Origin: Bacteroidales bacterium | Lineage (GTDB): Bacteria > Bacteroidota > Bacteroidia > Bacteroidales > P3 | Reading direction: 5' to 3' | Length of the DNA: 5,745 bases | Assembly: GCA_900769785.1 (NCBI GenBank) | Contig: CAAGHV010000115.1 | Location: 1-5,745, forward strand | Part shown: piece by piece, positions 1 to 5,745 of the stretch | Position numbering within the stretch: position 1 is the stretch's first letter | Layout of the letters: each line of letters starts with the position of its first letter | Translations under genes and position numbers: made by a program | Notes under the pieces: model-generated | The model's database searches: none | Told to the model about the DNA's origin: nothing | What the model saw: the letters and a program-made list of their open reading frames with translations, nothing else

Positions 1-9
1 CTTCAATTT

Positions 10-1854
10 CTATTTGTTTTTATAGTTTGTTTTTCTGATAGGCAAAGATTGGCATGGATTGGTTTCCACATAGTATTTCTCTATATCTTTACGCTCAACA
101 CTACCTCTTATATATTTTTCCACTACCAAACTAGCAATAGGTGCAGCCCATGTTCCACCACCACCCTTAGCATTTTCCACATATACCGATACTGCAATCG
201 TTGGGTTTTCACGTGGAGCAAAACATATAAATACAGAGTGGTCGTTTCCAATATTCTGTGATGTACCTGTCTTTCCACATATAGCTATATCGTCAATTCT
301 AGCACGCCGAGCTGTACCATTATCACCATAAACAACTCCATACATACCATTTACAACTATATCAAAATATTCTTTTGGTATATTAGTCTCATGCTTTGTA
401 TAATAATTTTCATTTCTAACAGAATCATCACCATAATATTTTACCAAATGTGGCACATAATAGTACCCTCTATTAGCAATGATAGCTGCAAAATTTGCCA
501 TCTGTAGTGGAGTAATAAGGACTTCACCTTGTCCTATACTATTAGAATATATTGTAGAAAAAGCCCAACGCCCCTTACCATACCATTTATTGTAAAATGT
601 AGTATCAGGTATAAAACCTTTTTTTTCATTAGCTATATCTATTCCCAATTGGTCGCCAAAACCAAATCTAAGCATATAATTTCTCCATATACTTAATCCA
701 TATTGACTGTCTTTATATATATTAGAGTATATACCTTGTTGAATTATTCTCCTATATGTATAGTAAAAATAGGGGTTGCACGACATCTTTATTGCATCAC
801 TTACACTATTTGCGTTAGGGTGTCCATGGCATCCTACTATTTTATCACAAGCAAATCCAGTATTGGGACTTATTACTCCCAAATCCAATGCTATAAGAGA
901 TTGTGCAACTTTGAATATTGATCCCGGAGGGTAAGTAGCCATAAGTGAGCGATTGAACAATGGCTTACTTATATCTTGCGAAAGAATATTGTAGTTTTTA
1001 CCTCTTACACGTCCTACCAACAAATTAGGATCATACGTAGGTGCCGATACCAGTGCCAATACTTCTCCGGTAGCAGGCTCAATAGCAACAATACCACCTC
1101 GTTTATTGGCCATAAGTTTTTCGGCATACTCCTGTAAATCTGCATCAAGGGTAGAGTATAAGTTATGACCGGCAATAGCTGCAGTATCATACATTCCATT
1201 TTGGAAACTTCCCTTTTCACGATTATGCACATCTACTAATACAATCTTTTTTCCTTTTTTTCCACGAAGAATCTCTTCGTATGATTTCTCTATTCCACTT
1301 TTACCTATATAATCACCCTGTTTATAGTACGGATTATTATCAACCTCTTTTTGGTTTACTTCACCTATATATCCTAATACGTGAGCTGCAATAGGACGCT
1401 CATATTTTCTCAATGTTCGAGATTGTACATAAAAACCTTCAAATTTGTACAAACTTTCCTGCAAACTTCCATACTCTTCTTTGGAAATTTGTTTTGCAAA
1501 AGCTGATGGAGCATACGATGAATAGGCACGAGCCTTTTTCATCTTTTGAATAAATTCTTCATGAGTGATATCTATAAGTTCACAAAATGCTGCCGTATCC
1601 AAGTCTTTTACCTGACGTGGAATAACCATAAGATCGTAAACAGCTTCGTTGTAAACCAAAAGTTTTCCATTGCGATCATACACCAAACCACGAGCGGGAT
1701 ACTGAGTTACATAACGAAAAGCGTTGCGATCAGATAACTCCTTATATTCACTATTCACTATTTGCAAAAAAAACAATCGAATAATAAATATAACTCCGAC
1801 CACAACGAATATGATCTTTATTATACTACTCCTATTTGAATAAATATCAGCCAT
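10..1854 (-). CDS. mrdA: Penicillin-binding protein 2 (cell-elongation peptidoglycan transpeptidase)
   Basis: This 614-residue protein is a class B penicillin-binding protein of the PBP2/MrdA type, which cross-links side-wall peptidoglycan in the periplasm with the RodA glycosyltransferase. An uncleaved N-terminal membrane anchor spans about residues 9-33 after a short cytoplasmic tail. A PBP dimerisation (pedestal) domain follows from about 50 to 230 (RGLVYDRNG at 55-63, HVLGYIGEV at 158-166). The transpeptidase domain has all three active-site motifs: SIFK with nucleophile Ser312, SCN at 358-360 and KTG at 528-530. Length is normal for the family. The ATG at 1854 is the natural start because the anchor begins right after it. 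The stop is TAG at 10-12. It lies 52 bases downstream of purM with no TAnnTTTG box between, so it is probably cotranscribed with it. The usual neighbours mreC/mreD are not upstream; rodA could lie just beyond the window edge. Assignment is very secure. Confidence 0.96.
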   Translation of the reverse strand: MADIYSNRSSIIKIIFVVVGVIFIIRLFFLQIVNSEYKELSDRNAFRYVTQYPARGLVYDRNGKLLVYNEAVYDLMVIPRQVKDLDTAAFCELIDITHEEFIQKMKKARAYSSYAPSAFAKQISKEEYGSLQESLYKFEGFYVQSRTLRKYERPIAAHVLGYIGEVNQKEVDNNPYYKQGDYIGKSGIEKSYEEILRGKKGKKIVLVDVHNREKGSFQNGMYDTAAIAGHNLYSTLDADLQEYAEKLMANKRGGIVAIEPATGEVLALVSAPTYDPNLLVGRVRGKNYNILSQDISKPLFNRSLMATYPPGSIFKVAQSLIALDLGVISPNTGFACDKIVGCHGHPNANSVSDAIKMSCNPYFYYTYRRIIQQGIYSNIYKDSQYGLSIWRNYMLRFGFGDQLGIDIANEKKGFIPDTTFYNKWYGKGRWAFSTIYSNSIGQGEVLITPLQMANFAAIIANRGYYYVPHLVKYYGDDSVRNENYYTKHETNIPKEYFDIVVNGMYGVVYGDNGTARRARIDDIAICGKTGTSQNIGNDHSVFICFAPRENPTIAVSVYVENAKGGGGTWAAPIASLVVEKYIRGSVERKDIEKYYVETNPCQSLPIRKTNYKNK

Positions 1855-1906
1855 TCTTGTTGTTTATGATACAATAATATGGTTTTAGTAGTATGATAAT
1901 AATCTA

Positions 1907-3079
1907 TTATCCCAAATAAGTAAATGTACCTTTATCAGATTTTACTGTTACTTTCTTACCTTCATATGCTTCGCAATAGCCTATTACTTTGGCATCAACA
2001 TTGAAGGATTTGGAAATATCTATTATAGCCTTAGCAGTTTCACTGTCGGTATATATCTCCATACGATGTCCCATGTTGAATACTTTGTACATTTCCTGCC
2101 AATCAGTTTGAGATTGCTCATGAATCATTTTGAACAATGGAGGAACATCAAACATATTATCTTTCACCACATGCAGATTTTCTATAAAGTGTAATACTTT
2201 AGTTTGTGCTCCACCGCTACAATGTATCATTCCACAAATTTTATCACGATATTGCGAAAGTATCTCTTTGATAATTGGTGCATATGTTCGTGTTGGCGAC
2301 AGCACCATCTTACCAGCATCCACTCCCGGCACCTCAGTTGGTGAGGTTAACAACATATTGCCACAATATATTACTTCGCCAGGAAGTTTGTTATCATAGC
2401 TTTCGGGATATTTTTCAGCACAGTATTTGCTGAACACATCATGACGTGCCGATGTAAGGCCATTGCTACCCATGCCTCCATTATATTCGGTTTCGTAAGT
2501 GGCTTGACCATACGAACTCAATCCCACAATTACATTGCCGGCTGCAATGGTATGATTGGATATAACATCACTGCGTTTTAGACGTGCTGTAACTGTCGAG
2601 TCAACAATTATAGTTCTCACCAAATCTCCAACATCGGCAGTTTCGCCTCCAGTAGAATATATACCTACACCTAAGTCGCGCATTTTTGCCAAAAATTCTT
2701 CGGTACCATTGATTATTGCCGATATTACTTCGCCCGGTATCAGACGTTTGTTACGGCCTATTGTTGATGACAATAATATCGAGTCGGTAACACCTACACA
2801 TAGCAAGTCATCGAGGTTCATAACTATGGCATCTATTGCTATTCCTTTCCATACCGACATATCGCCTGTTTCTTTCCAATACATATACGCCAACGATGAT
2901 TTTGTTCCTGCGCCATCGGCATGCATAATTGTGCAATAATCATCGTCGTTAGTCAGTATATCGGGTATGATTTTACAAAAGGCTTTTGGATAAAGGCCTT
3001 TATCAATATTTTTAATAGCGGCGTGAACATCCTCTTTGGATGCGGAAACACCTCTTAAACTGTATTTTAAGTTATCCAC
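1907..3079 (-). CDS. purM: Phosphoribosylformylglycinamidine cyclo-ligase (AIR synthase), Bacteroidales-type
   Basis: This is a PurM-family protein expected to close the imidazole ring of FGAM to AIR with ATP, the fifth step of purine synthesis, in the cytosol. Numbered from the GTG start (390 residues) it shows an N-terminal ATP/substrate domain with ADGAGTKSS at 54-62, MNLDDLLCVG at 87-96 and GGETAD at 144-149. The C-terminal domain has NGGMGSNGLTSAR at 200-212, LSPTRTYAP at 260-268, HCSGGAQTK at 286-294 and FNMGHRMEIY at 334-343. These correspond to classical PurM motifs but are clearly diverged, a form I recognise from Bacteroidales. The open frame extends to an ATG at 3238, but a promoter at 3100-3131 lies inside that extension, and family members begin about at this point (DNLKYSLRGVSASKEDV). 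I therefore choose GTG at 3077-3079. An alternative ATG at 3140-3142 would precede the transcription start. mrdA follows 52 bases downstream. Confidence 0.9.
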   Translation of the reverse strand: MDNLKYSLRGVSASKEDVHAAIKNIDKGLYPKAFCKIIPDILTNDDDYCTIMHADGAGTKSSLAYMYWKETGDMSVWKGIAIDAIVMNLDDLLCVGVTDSILLSSTIGRNKRLIPGEVISAIINGTEEFLAKMRDLGVGIYSTGGETADVGDLVRTIIVDSTVTARLKRSDVISNHTIAAGNVIVGLSSYGQATYETEYNGGMGSNGLTSARHDVFSKYCAEKYPESYDNKLPGEVIYCGNMLLTSPTEVPGVDAGKMVLSPTRTYAPIIKEILSQYRDKICGMIHCSGGAQTKVLHFIENLHVVKDNMFDVPPLFKMIHEQSQTDWQEMYKVFNMGHRMEIYTDSETAKAIIDISKSFNVDAKVIGYCEAYEGKKVTVKSDKGTFTYLG

Positions 3080-3099
3080 GGTAATGTATATTTTTCTTG

Positions 3100-3131
3100 C
3101 AAATGTACGGTATTTTTTTGGCTTTTCCAAA
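3100..3131 (-). promoter_or_regulatory. Bacteroidota housekeeping promoter for purM-mrdA
   Basis: Read on the minus strand there is TTTG at 3131-3128, a 20-base spacer, then TACATTTG at 3107-3100. This matches the Bacteroidota primary-sigma pattern TTTG-N19-21-TAnnTTTG exactly. Transcription should start near 3093-3096, leaving a leader of roughly 15 bases before the GTG at 3079. The leader is A-rich and lacks a Shine-Dalgarno sequence, as is common in this phylum. The promoter decides the purM start, because it lies inside the longer open frame. Confidence 0.75.
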
Positions 3132-3426
3132 TACAAATTCATTCTCCCTTCTTTAAGCCTTCTGATTTTGCATTGCTGTATTTCACATACCCAACTTCTA
3201 AAACAGATCTGCCTAACGTGAGCATTGCTTTGGTGCAAACGATATCACAAAATATCATTGAGGAAATTAGTTTACAAACGATTGAATAAGCCTATTTATT
3301 TCATGGGCAATTTCCCAAAATTTGATTTGCGGCCCATTTTGTGAAACACCCACCTTGCAAGGCGAAAAGGGGAAGCAGAAAAGTTAATACTAAAATGATT
3401 TTTTTAAGAATTTGCCGTATGCCGGG
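3132..3426. other. Gene-free spacer upstream of purM
   Basis: I find no credible gene here. The frame running to 3238 on the minus strand is an upstream continuation of purM with no family resemblance. A plus-strand frame at 3341-3547 also looks non-coding: its sequence is made of hairpins. Small structures are visible: a perfect 10-base palindrome CCTTGCAAGG at 3353-3362, whose core recalls the hairpin array further on, and a short TGGG...CCCA inverted repeat near 3304-3316. A run of T with no strong stem sits near 3400. Confidence 0.5.
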
Positions 3427-3548
3427 AAAGACCTTCTTTTGGTGCAAAAACACCCCTAAAGAGGTGTTTTACGAACCTTGGAAGGTTCGTGGACAAACCT
3501 TGGAGGGTTTGAAAACTGACCTTTTATGGTTGAAAAATCAACCCTAAA
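3427..3548. repeat. Array of small hairpins with a period of about 22 bases
   Basis: ACC (part of CACC in the second unit) recurs at 3431, 3452, 3475, 3497, 3519 and 3541, spacings of 21, 23, 22, 22 and 22. Most copies are followed about 10 bases later by GGT, so each unit can fold on itself. The arms differ between units yet remain complementary: AAAACACC 3447-3454 with GGTGTTTT 3463-3470; ACGAACCTT 3471-3479 with AAGGTTCGT 3482-3490; CAAACC 3494-3499 with GGTTTG 3506-3511; and a wobble-rich TGACC 3517-3521 with GGTTG 3528-3532. A further stem, GGTTGA 3528-3533 with TCAACC 3538-3543, spans two units. The last unit is cut by the IS end at 3549. The array could act as a terminator or be a degenerate palindromic repeat family; its function is unknown. 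Confidence 0.6.
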
Positions 3549-3568
3549 ACACTAGTATCTCTTAAATA
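3549..3568 (+). repeat. Left terminal inverted repeat of the IS
   Basis: The sequence ACACTAGTATCTCTTAAATA is matched at 19 of 20 positions by the complement of 4858-4877. Weaker similarity (TTAAGA) continues inward with a one-base offset. The transposase stop codon lies only 10 bases further in. Confidence 0.88.
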
Positions 3569-3577
3569 TATTAAGAA

Positions 3578-4747
3578 CTAATTGAAGTCTATTTTAAGCT
3601 GACTGGAGTCTTCATTATTTTCCTTTTTATTGTCAGTATGAAAGAATAGCTCTTTGATTTTGTCCTTTGTAAGCAAGGAACTTGCAAGGATACGCATAAC
3701 TTCAATGATAGGTCTATTGAGTTTAAGATCATGCTCAATGATTCCAATTAAGCAGTAGATAATAATAGCTACATGAATCTGTATACGTACAGCATTCTCT
3801 GATTCACCCCAAAAAGTTTTAACGCGAAGATGCTGCTTAATCCATTTGAAGAATAGTTCTACTTGCCACCTATATCAATATAACCGAGCTATATCTTTAG
3901 CTTGGAGATAGAAATTGTTTGTATAGTATGTGAAGGTTCTTTTCAATTCAGGGACATAATAAACAATTCGTCTAATTTCTGAAGGATAATGATTACTATT
4001 ATACTTTCCACTAAAGCGGATTGTTTGGTCTTGTATAACATTGTCGTTACTTTCAAAAATATCTTCACCTGAGGTGATTTCTTAAACTGGAAACCCTTTC
4101 TCTCTAATAATAAAGAAAGCTCCAAAGATGTTTATTTGAAAAAGTCTAGAGAAATCAAAATATCCTCTATCGAATACATAACAAGCGAAGGGTTCATATG
4201 TGAGCCAATCCATAGATTTGACATCATGAATATTAGCATTGGTTATTCTATAGAATACTGGAATTTCGGTGACAATATCAATTTGAGTATGTACTTTTAT
4301 ACCAGATTTGGTTGTTCTAAACTTTGCCCATTTGAAAACAGACATACACAAGTCTATTGTCGTAGAATCAACCGCATAAAATTTTCCATGCAGTTCAAAT
4401 TCTCTGACTAATCGTTTTTGTTGTGCAAGCCGCACCATATAAAATGCAAACTCTTCAAAAATACGATGATCTCTGATAGAATTTGCTTTTGAGAGTAATC
4501 GTCTATTAATTGATTGATTCTCAAATCCAAGAAAGAAAGATTTATTAGGATGAATAGTTGTGATATCAGTAAGTTATCTCAAACTTTTGCAACCGAGAAA
4601 CTGTCCAAACATCAAAACCATCAAATGATTCCAATGAGTAAAAGTCCATTTATTTGTTCGGTCATTCGATTTCAGAGTCAGTCTTTCGAAATAACGTTTA
4701 GGCAAAAAGCTTGTGATTTGCACAAAAATATATTGTCCGATATTCAT
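3578..4747 (-). pseudogene. IS4-family transposase pseudogene with three in-frame stop codons
   Basis: In one frame from ATG 4747 to TAG 3578-3580 the translation is a full-length IS4-type DDE transposase of 389 codons. It is interrupted by TAA at 4574-4576 (codon 58, after CKSLR), TAA at 4082-4084 (codon 222, after REKGFPV) and TGA at 3875-3877 (codon 291). No frameshift is needed anywhere. The N-terminus (MNIGQYIFVQITSFLPKRYF) resembles DUF4372. Catalytic residues are Asp127 in AVDSTTIDLC, Asp193 in VFDRGYFD and Glu297 in YRWQVELFFKWIK. The YREK signature is Tyr290, Arg293, Glu297, Lys304, and the TGA falls inside it. The sequence ends SSQLKIDFN. A promoter at 4774-4804 supports this start rather than an ATG at 4792. 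TGA could come from an Arg CGA codon by one transition, and each TAA from Glu or Lys by one change. Confidence 0.92.
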
Positions 4748-4773
4748 ATTTGTTCCATTTTTGATATTGAAAA

Positions 4774-4804
4774 CAAATATAATCAATTTCAAAAGTGCAA
4801 CAAC
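4774..4804 (-). promoter_or_regulatory. Putative promoter of the transposase
   Basis: On the minus strand TATATTTG at 4781-4774 is a perfect TAnnTTTG box. A near-match GTTG for the TTTG element lies at 4804-4801, 19 bases upstream. Transcription would begin near 4767-4770, about 20 bases before the ATG at 4747 and downstream of the alternative ATG at 4792. Confidence 0.5.
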
Positions 4805-4857
4805 AATTCTACGATGTAAATTTATGTATATAAACCTATTAAAAAATATCTTAACCC

Positions 4858-4877
4858 TATTTAAGAGACACTAGTGT
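4858..4877 (-). repeat. Right terminal inverted repeat of the IS
   Basis: Read on the minus strand it is ACACTAGTGTCTCTTAAATA, differing from the left end only at position 9 (G for A). With the two flanking bases CT it forms a perfect 14-base palindrome, AGACACTAGTGTCT, at 4866-4879, which the left end lacks. Confidence 0.88.
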
Positions 4878-4946
4878 CTTGAGAAAATTCCACAAAGCAG
4901 CTACAAAACAATTTTTAGAAATTGCCTTAAATTATACACTAGACAT

Positions 4947-4961
4947 CTACATCATATGTAG
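4947..4961 (-). other. Hairpin with sequence complementary to the upstream leader
   Basis: On the minus strand CTACAT at 4961-4956 and ATGTAG at 4952-4947 form a 6-bp stem with a 3-base loop. Its 3' side read as GATGTAG (4953-4947) is also complementary to two upstream copies of CTACATC, at 5091-5085 within the thi-box-like element and at 5047-5041 just after it. This allows mutually exclusive pairings of the kind used in riboswitch expression platforms, but no T-run follows, so a role as terminator is not supported. Confidence 0.35.
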
Positions 4962-5048
4962 TTCACCTCATGGAAGGATGTTACGAGTGTGCAGATATAA
5001 CACAAATTACCAGTCGATATATAGACTTAAAATAGTTCGTGATGTAGG

Positions 5049-5106
5049 CAAAACTTCCTCCCTACGCCGACATTACTATCAGACGATGTAGATAAATCTA
5101 CCCCCT
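5049..5106 (-). promoter_or_regulatory. Degenerate TPP (thi-box) riboswitch-like leader
   Basis: On the minus strand the 3' part reads CTGAT (5082-5078), TAATG, three bases, then GCGTAGGGA (5067-5059). It reproduces the conserved 3' half of the TPP aptamer, with correct spacing between TAATG and GCGTAGGGA but three bases missing between CTGAT and TAATG. The 5' part keeps the G-run (5105-5101) and a segment TCTACATCG that resembles the usual ACCC-ATCGAA run. The pyrimidine-binding CTGAGA motif and the P3 helix are absent; instead a hairpin GTAGA/TCTAC (5101-5088) closes directly. As seen it should not bind TPP normally. It may be a decayed riboswitch or a shortened variant aptamer. It points toward the IS, not toward a thiamine gene. 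Confidence 0.42.
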
Positions 5107-5111
5107 TGATG

Positions 5112-5119
5112 CAAATTTA
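5112..5119 (-). promoter_or_regulatory. -7 promoter box of the thi-box-like leader
   Basis: The minus strand reads TAAATTTG, a perfect TAnnTTTG box. The expected start, about 5105-5108, falls immediately before the G-run of the riboswitch-like element, where a leader transcript should begin. No TTTG is found 19-21 bases upstream, so the promoter is either weak or decayed. Confidence 0.4.
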
Positions 5120-5248
5120 TTGTTCTGCTCACCGTATTTTTGATTTCTATTTCAATCAATTATTGCAAATTACCAATTTACGAGTATGAACATTGGAGAT
5201 TTAATTCAGCCAACAAATCCACACTATATTTTAATTACTATATTTTTC

Positions 5249-5273
5249 AAAAAAAACATTGTACCTACACAAT
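5249..5273 (-). terminator. Weak intrinsic terminator after nnrD
   Basis: On the minus strand ATTGT (5273-5269) and ACAAT (5262-5258) form a 5-bp stem with a 6-base loop, followed by G and eight T residues (5256-5249). It begins at the final base of the nnrD stop codon. The stem is short and AT-rich, so termination may be inefficient. Confidence 0.35.
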
Positions 5274-5745
5274 TATTTTCTTTGCCTAACATCTTTCATC
5301 ACCTGGCGTACACCAAGGCATATATCCGAGGCAGTCATTGACACCTGTCCTACCCTTTCGGCAGCTTTGTCGCCGGCAAGACCATGAAGATACACGCCCA
5401 ATACTGCCGCTTCTTTGGCAGTAAAACCTTGCGCCAACAGCGAGGTTATCACACCTGTAAGCACATCGCCACTACCACCTGTAGCCATTCCGGGATTGCC
5501 GGTAGAGTTGAAATACAACTTACCATCGGGGCAACATATACATGTATTAGCTCCCTTTAGCACTACTATAATACCATAATTCTTTGCCAACGTTTTTTGT
5601 TTCTCCAAGCGTTCAAAATCATTACTCCACTCCCCTACCCAACGTTTAAACTCTTTTACATGCGGAGTGATAATGGTATTGGGTTTCAACAGCGGCAACA
5701 TCTCTTCCTTATCCATTGCTATCATATTGAGAGCATCAGCATCAA
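5273..5745 (-). CDS. nnrD: ADP-dependent NAD(P)H-hydrate dehydratase, C-terminal part (5' end outside window)
   Basis: This is the 3' end of a gene for the ribokinase-fold dehydratase that uses ADP (ATP in some members) to convert damaged NAD(P)H hydrate (NADHX/NADPHX) back to NAD(P)H in the cytosol. The visible frame begins with DADALN at 5743-5726 (read downward), typical of the family, followed by ITPHVKEF, VVLKGANT and the signature NPGMATGGSGDVLTG. Its GSGD Asp is the expected catalytic base, and the loop binds phosphate. SLLAQGF and HGLAGDKAA further on also fit. The frame stays open to the window edge, so the ATG at 5725 is internal. In Bacteroidales this domain is usually fused behind the NnrE epimerase domain, which would lie upstream. 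The stop is TAA at 5273-5275. Identity is secure; fusion status is inferred. Confidence 0.92.
   Translation of the reverse strand, partial: DADALNMIAMDKEEMLPLLKPNTIITPHVKEFKRWVGEWSNDFERLEKQKTLAKNYGIIVVLKGANTCICCPDGKLYFNSTGNPGMATGGSGDVLTGVITSLLAQGFTAKEAAVLGVYLHGLAGDKAAERVGQVSMTASDICLGVRQVMKDVRQRK

Larger units (their letters stand above)
3549..4877 (-). mobile_element. IS4-type insertion sequence, 1329 bp, inactive
   Basis: The ends are defined by 20-bp terminal inverted repeats matching at 19 positions, with one transposase frame filling nearly all the interior. The size fits IS4-family elements of about 1.3-1.4 kb. Family placement rests on the transposase: an N-terminal region like DUF4372 followed by an IS4-type DDE domain with the YREK signature. 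Three nonsense codons make the element unable to move unless a transposase is supplied from elsewhere. I see no convincing target-site duplication: the bases before 3549 end CCCTAAA and those after 4877 begin CTTGAGA. It separates the thi-box-like leader from whatever once lay downstream. Confidence 0.88.
4878..5272. other. Intergenic region between the IS and nnrD, without protein genes
   Basis: No protein gene is supported in these 395 bases. A plus-strand frame at 4879-5091 is antisense to the riboswitch-like element and has no family resemblance. From the high end, the region holds a weak terminator after nnrD, about 130 bases of AT-rich sequence with nothing recognised, a -7 promoter box at 5112-5119, a thi-box-like element at 5049-5106, then a linker of about 85 bases and a hairpin at 4947-4961 before the IS. 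No start codon with a sustained reading frame follows the leader on the minus strand, so any gene it once controlled is gone or lies beyond the IS. Confidence 0.6.

Noticed and set aside
2130..2939. Plus-strand open frames opposite purM (for example 2130-2399 and 2556-2939).
   Set aside because: They are antisense shadows of a clearly conserved gene and show no family resemblance.
3341..3547. A plus-strand open frame of 68 codons upstream of the IS.
   Set aside because: Its sequence is largely the hairpin array, composition is not protein-like, no start signal is visible, and no family is recognisable.
3427..3548. A CRISPR array, because of about 22-base regular spacing.
   Set aside because: There are no identical repeats separated by unique spacers; the units are adjacent hairpins with varying arms, and no cas gene is present.
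4082..4125. A frameshift in the transposase near 4082-4090, suggested by an overlapping minus-strand open frame (3943-4125).
   Set aside because: Translating through the TAA at 4082-4084 in the original frame gives EITSGEDIFESNDN and later YRWQVELFF, the correct family sequence, so only a nonsense codon is present.
3578..4747. A changed genetic code or programmed recoding, because the transposase has three in-frame stops.
   Set aside because: Two different stop codons (TAA twice, TGA once) are involved, neighbouring housekeeping genes have none internally and end with TAA or TAG, and no recoding signal is apparent. Decay is simpler.
4879..5091. A plus-strand open frame of 70 codons next to the IS right end.
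   Set aside because: It runs antisense through the thi-box-like element, and its residues simply reflect the complement of GCGTAGGGA and flanking structure.
5135..5142. A plus-strand TATTTTTG box that fits TAnnTTTG.
   Set aside because: No TTTG lies at the required distance upstream and no plus-strand gene follows.

Overview
The window looks like an AT-rich chromosomal segment of a member of the Bacteroidota, probably order Bacteroidales. Three things point there: the divergent PurM-type AIR synthase reads like the Bacteroidales branch of that family; the promoters fit the Bacteroidota pattern TTTG, about 20 bases, TAnnTTTG, with no Shine-Dalgarno sequence ahead of the starts; and the IS4-type transposase resembles those common in Bacteroides relatives. 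No database search was possible, so family assignments rest on recognised motifs.

Everything recognisable is on the minus strand, so the window reads from high to low coordinates. First comes the 3' part of an NAD(P)H-hydrate dehydratase gene (nnrD domain, 5745-5273), which enters from outside and ends at a weak terminator-like hairpin. A gene-free stretch (4878-5272) follows. It holds a Bacteroidota -7 box and, just downstream, a short RNA-like element whose 3' half matches the TPP (thi-box) riboswitch but whose pyrimidine-sensing half is missing. The next element downstream is not a thiamine gene but a 1.33-kb IS4-type insertion sequence (3549-4877) with good terminal inverted repeats. Its transposase frame is open end to end except for three in-frame stop codons, so it is a recent pseudogene.

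Between the IS and the next gene (3132-3548) no gene was found. This stretch has an array of small hairpins spaced about 22 bases apart that ends exactly at the IS. Then come purM (3079-1907) and, 52 bases later, mrdA, the gene for penicillin-binding protein 2 (1854-10). A near-perfect promoter at 3100-3131 lies inside the longest possible purM frame and shows that the true start is the GTG at 3079. No second promoter is visible between purM and mrdA, so they probably form one transcript.

Functionally the genes are housekeeping: repair of damaged NAD(P)H, purine synthesis, and side-wall peptidoglycan synthesis. The unusual material lies in the two intergenic regions flanking the dead IS: an orphaned, shrunken thi-box-like leader on one side and a covarying hairpin array on the other. 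I see no defence system, CRISPR array or clearly new enzyme system.
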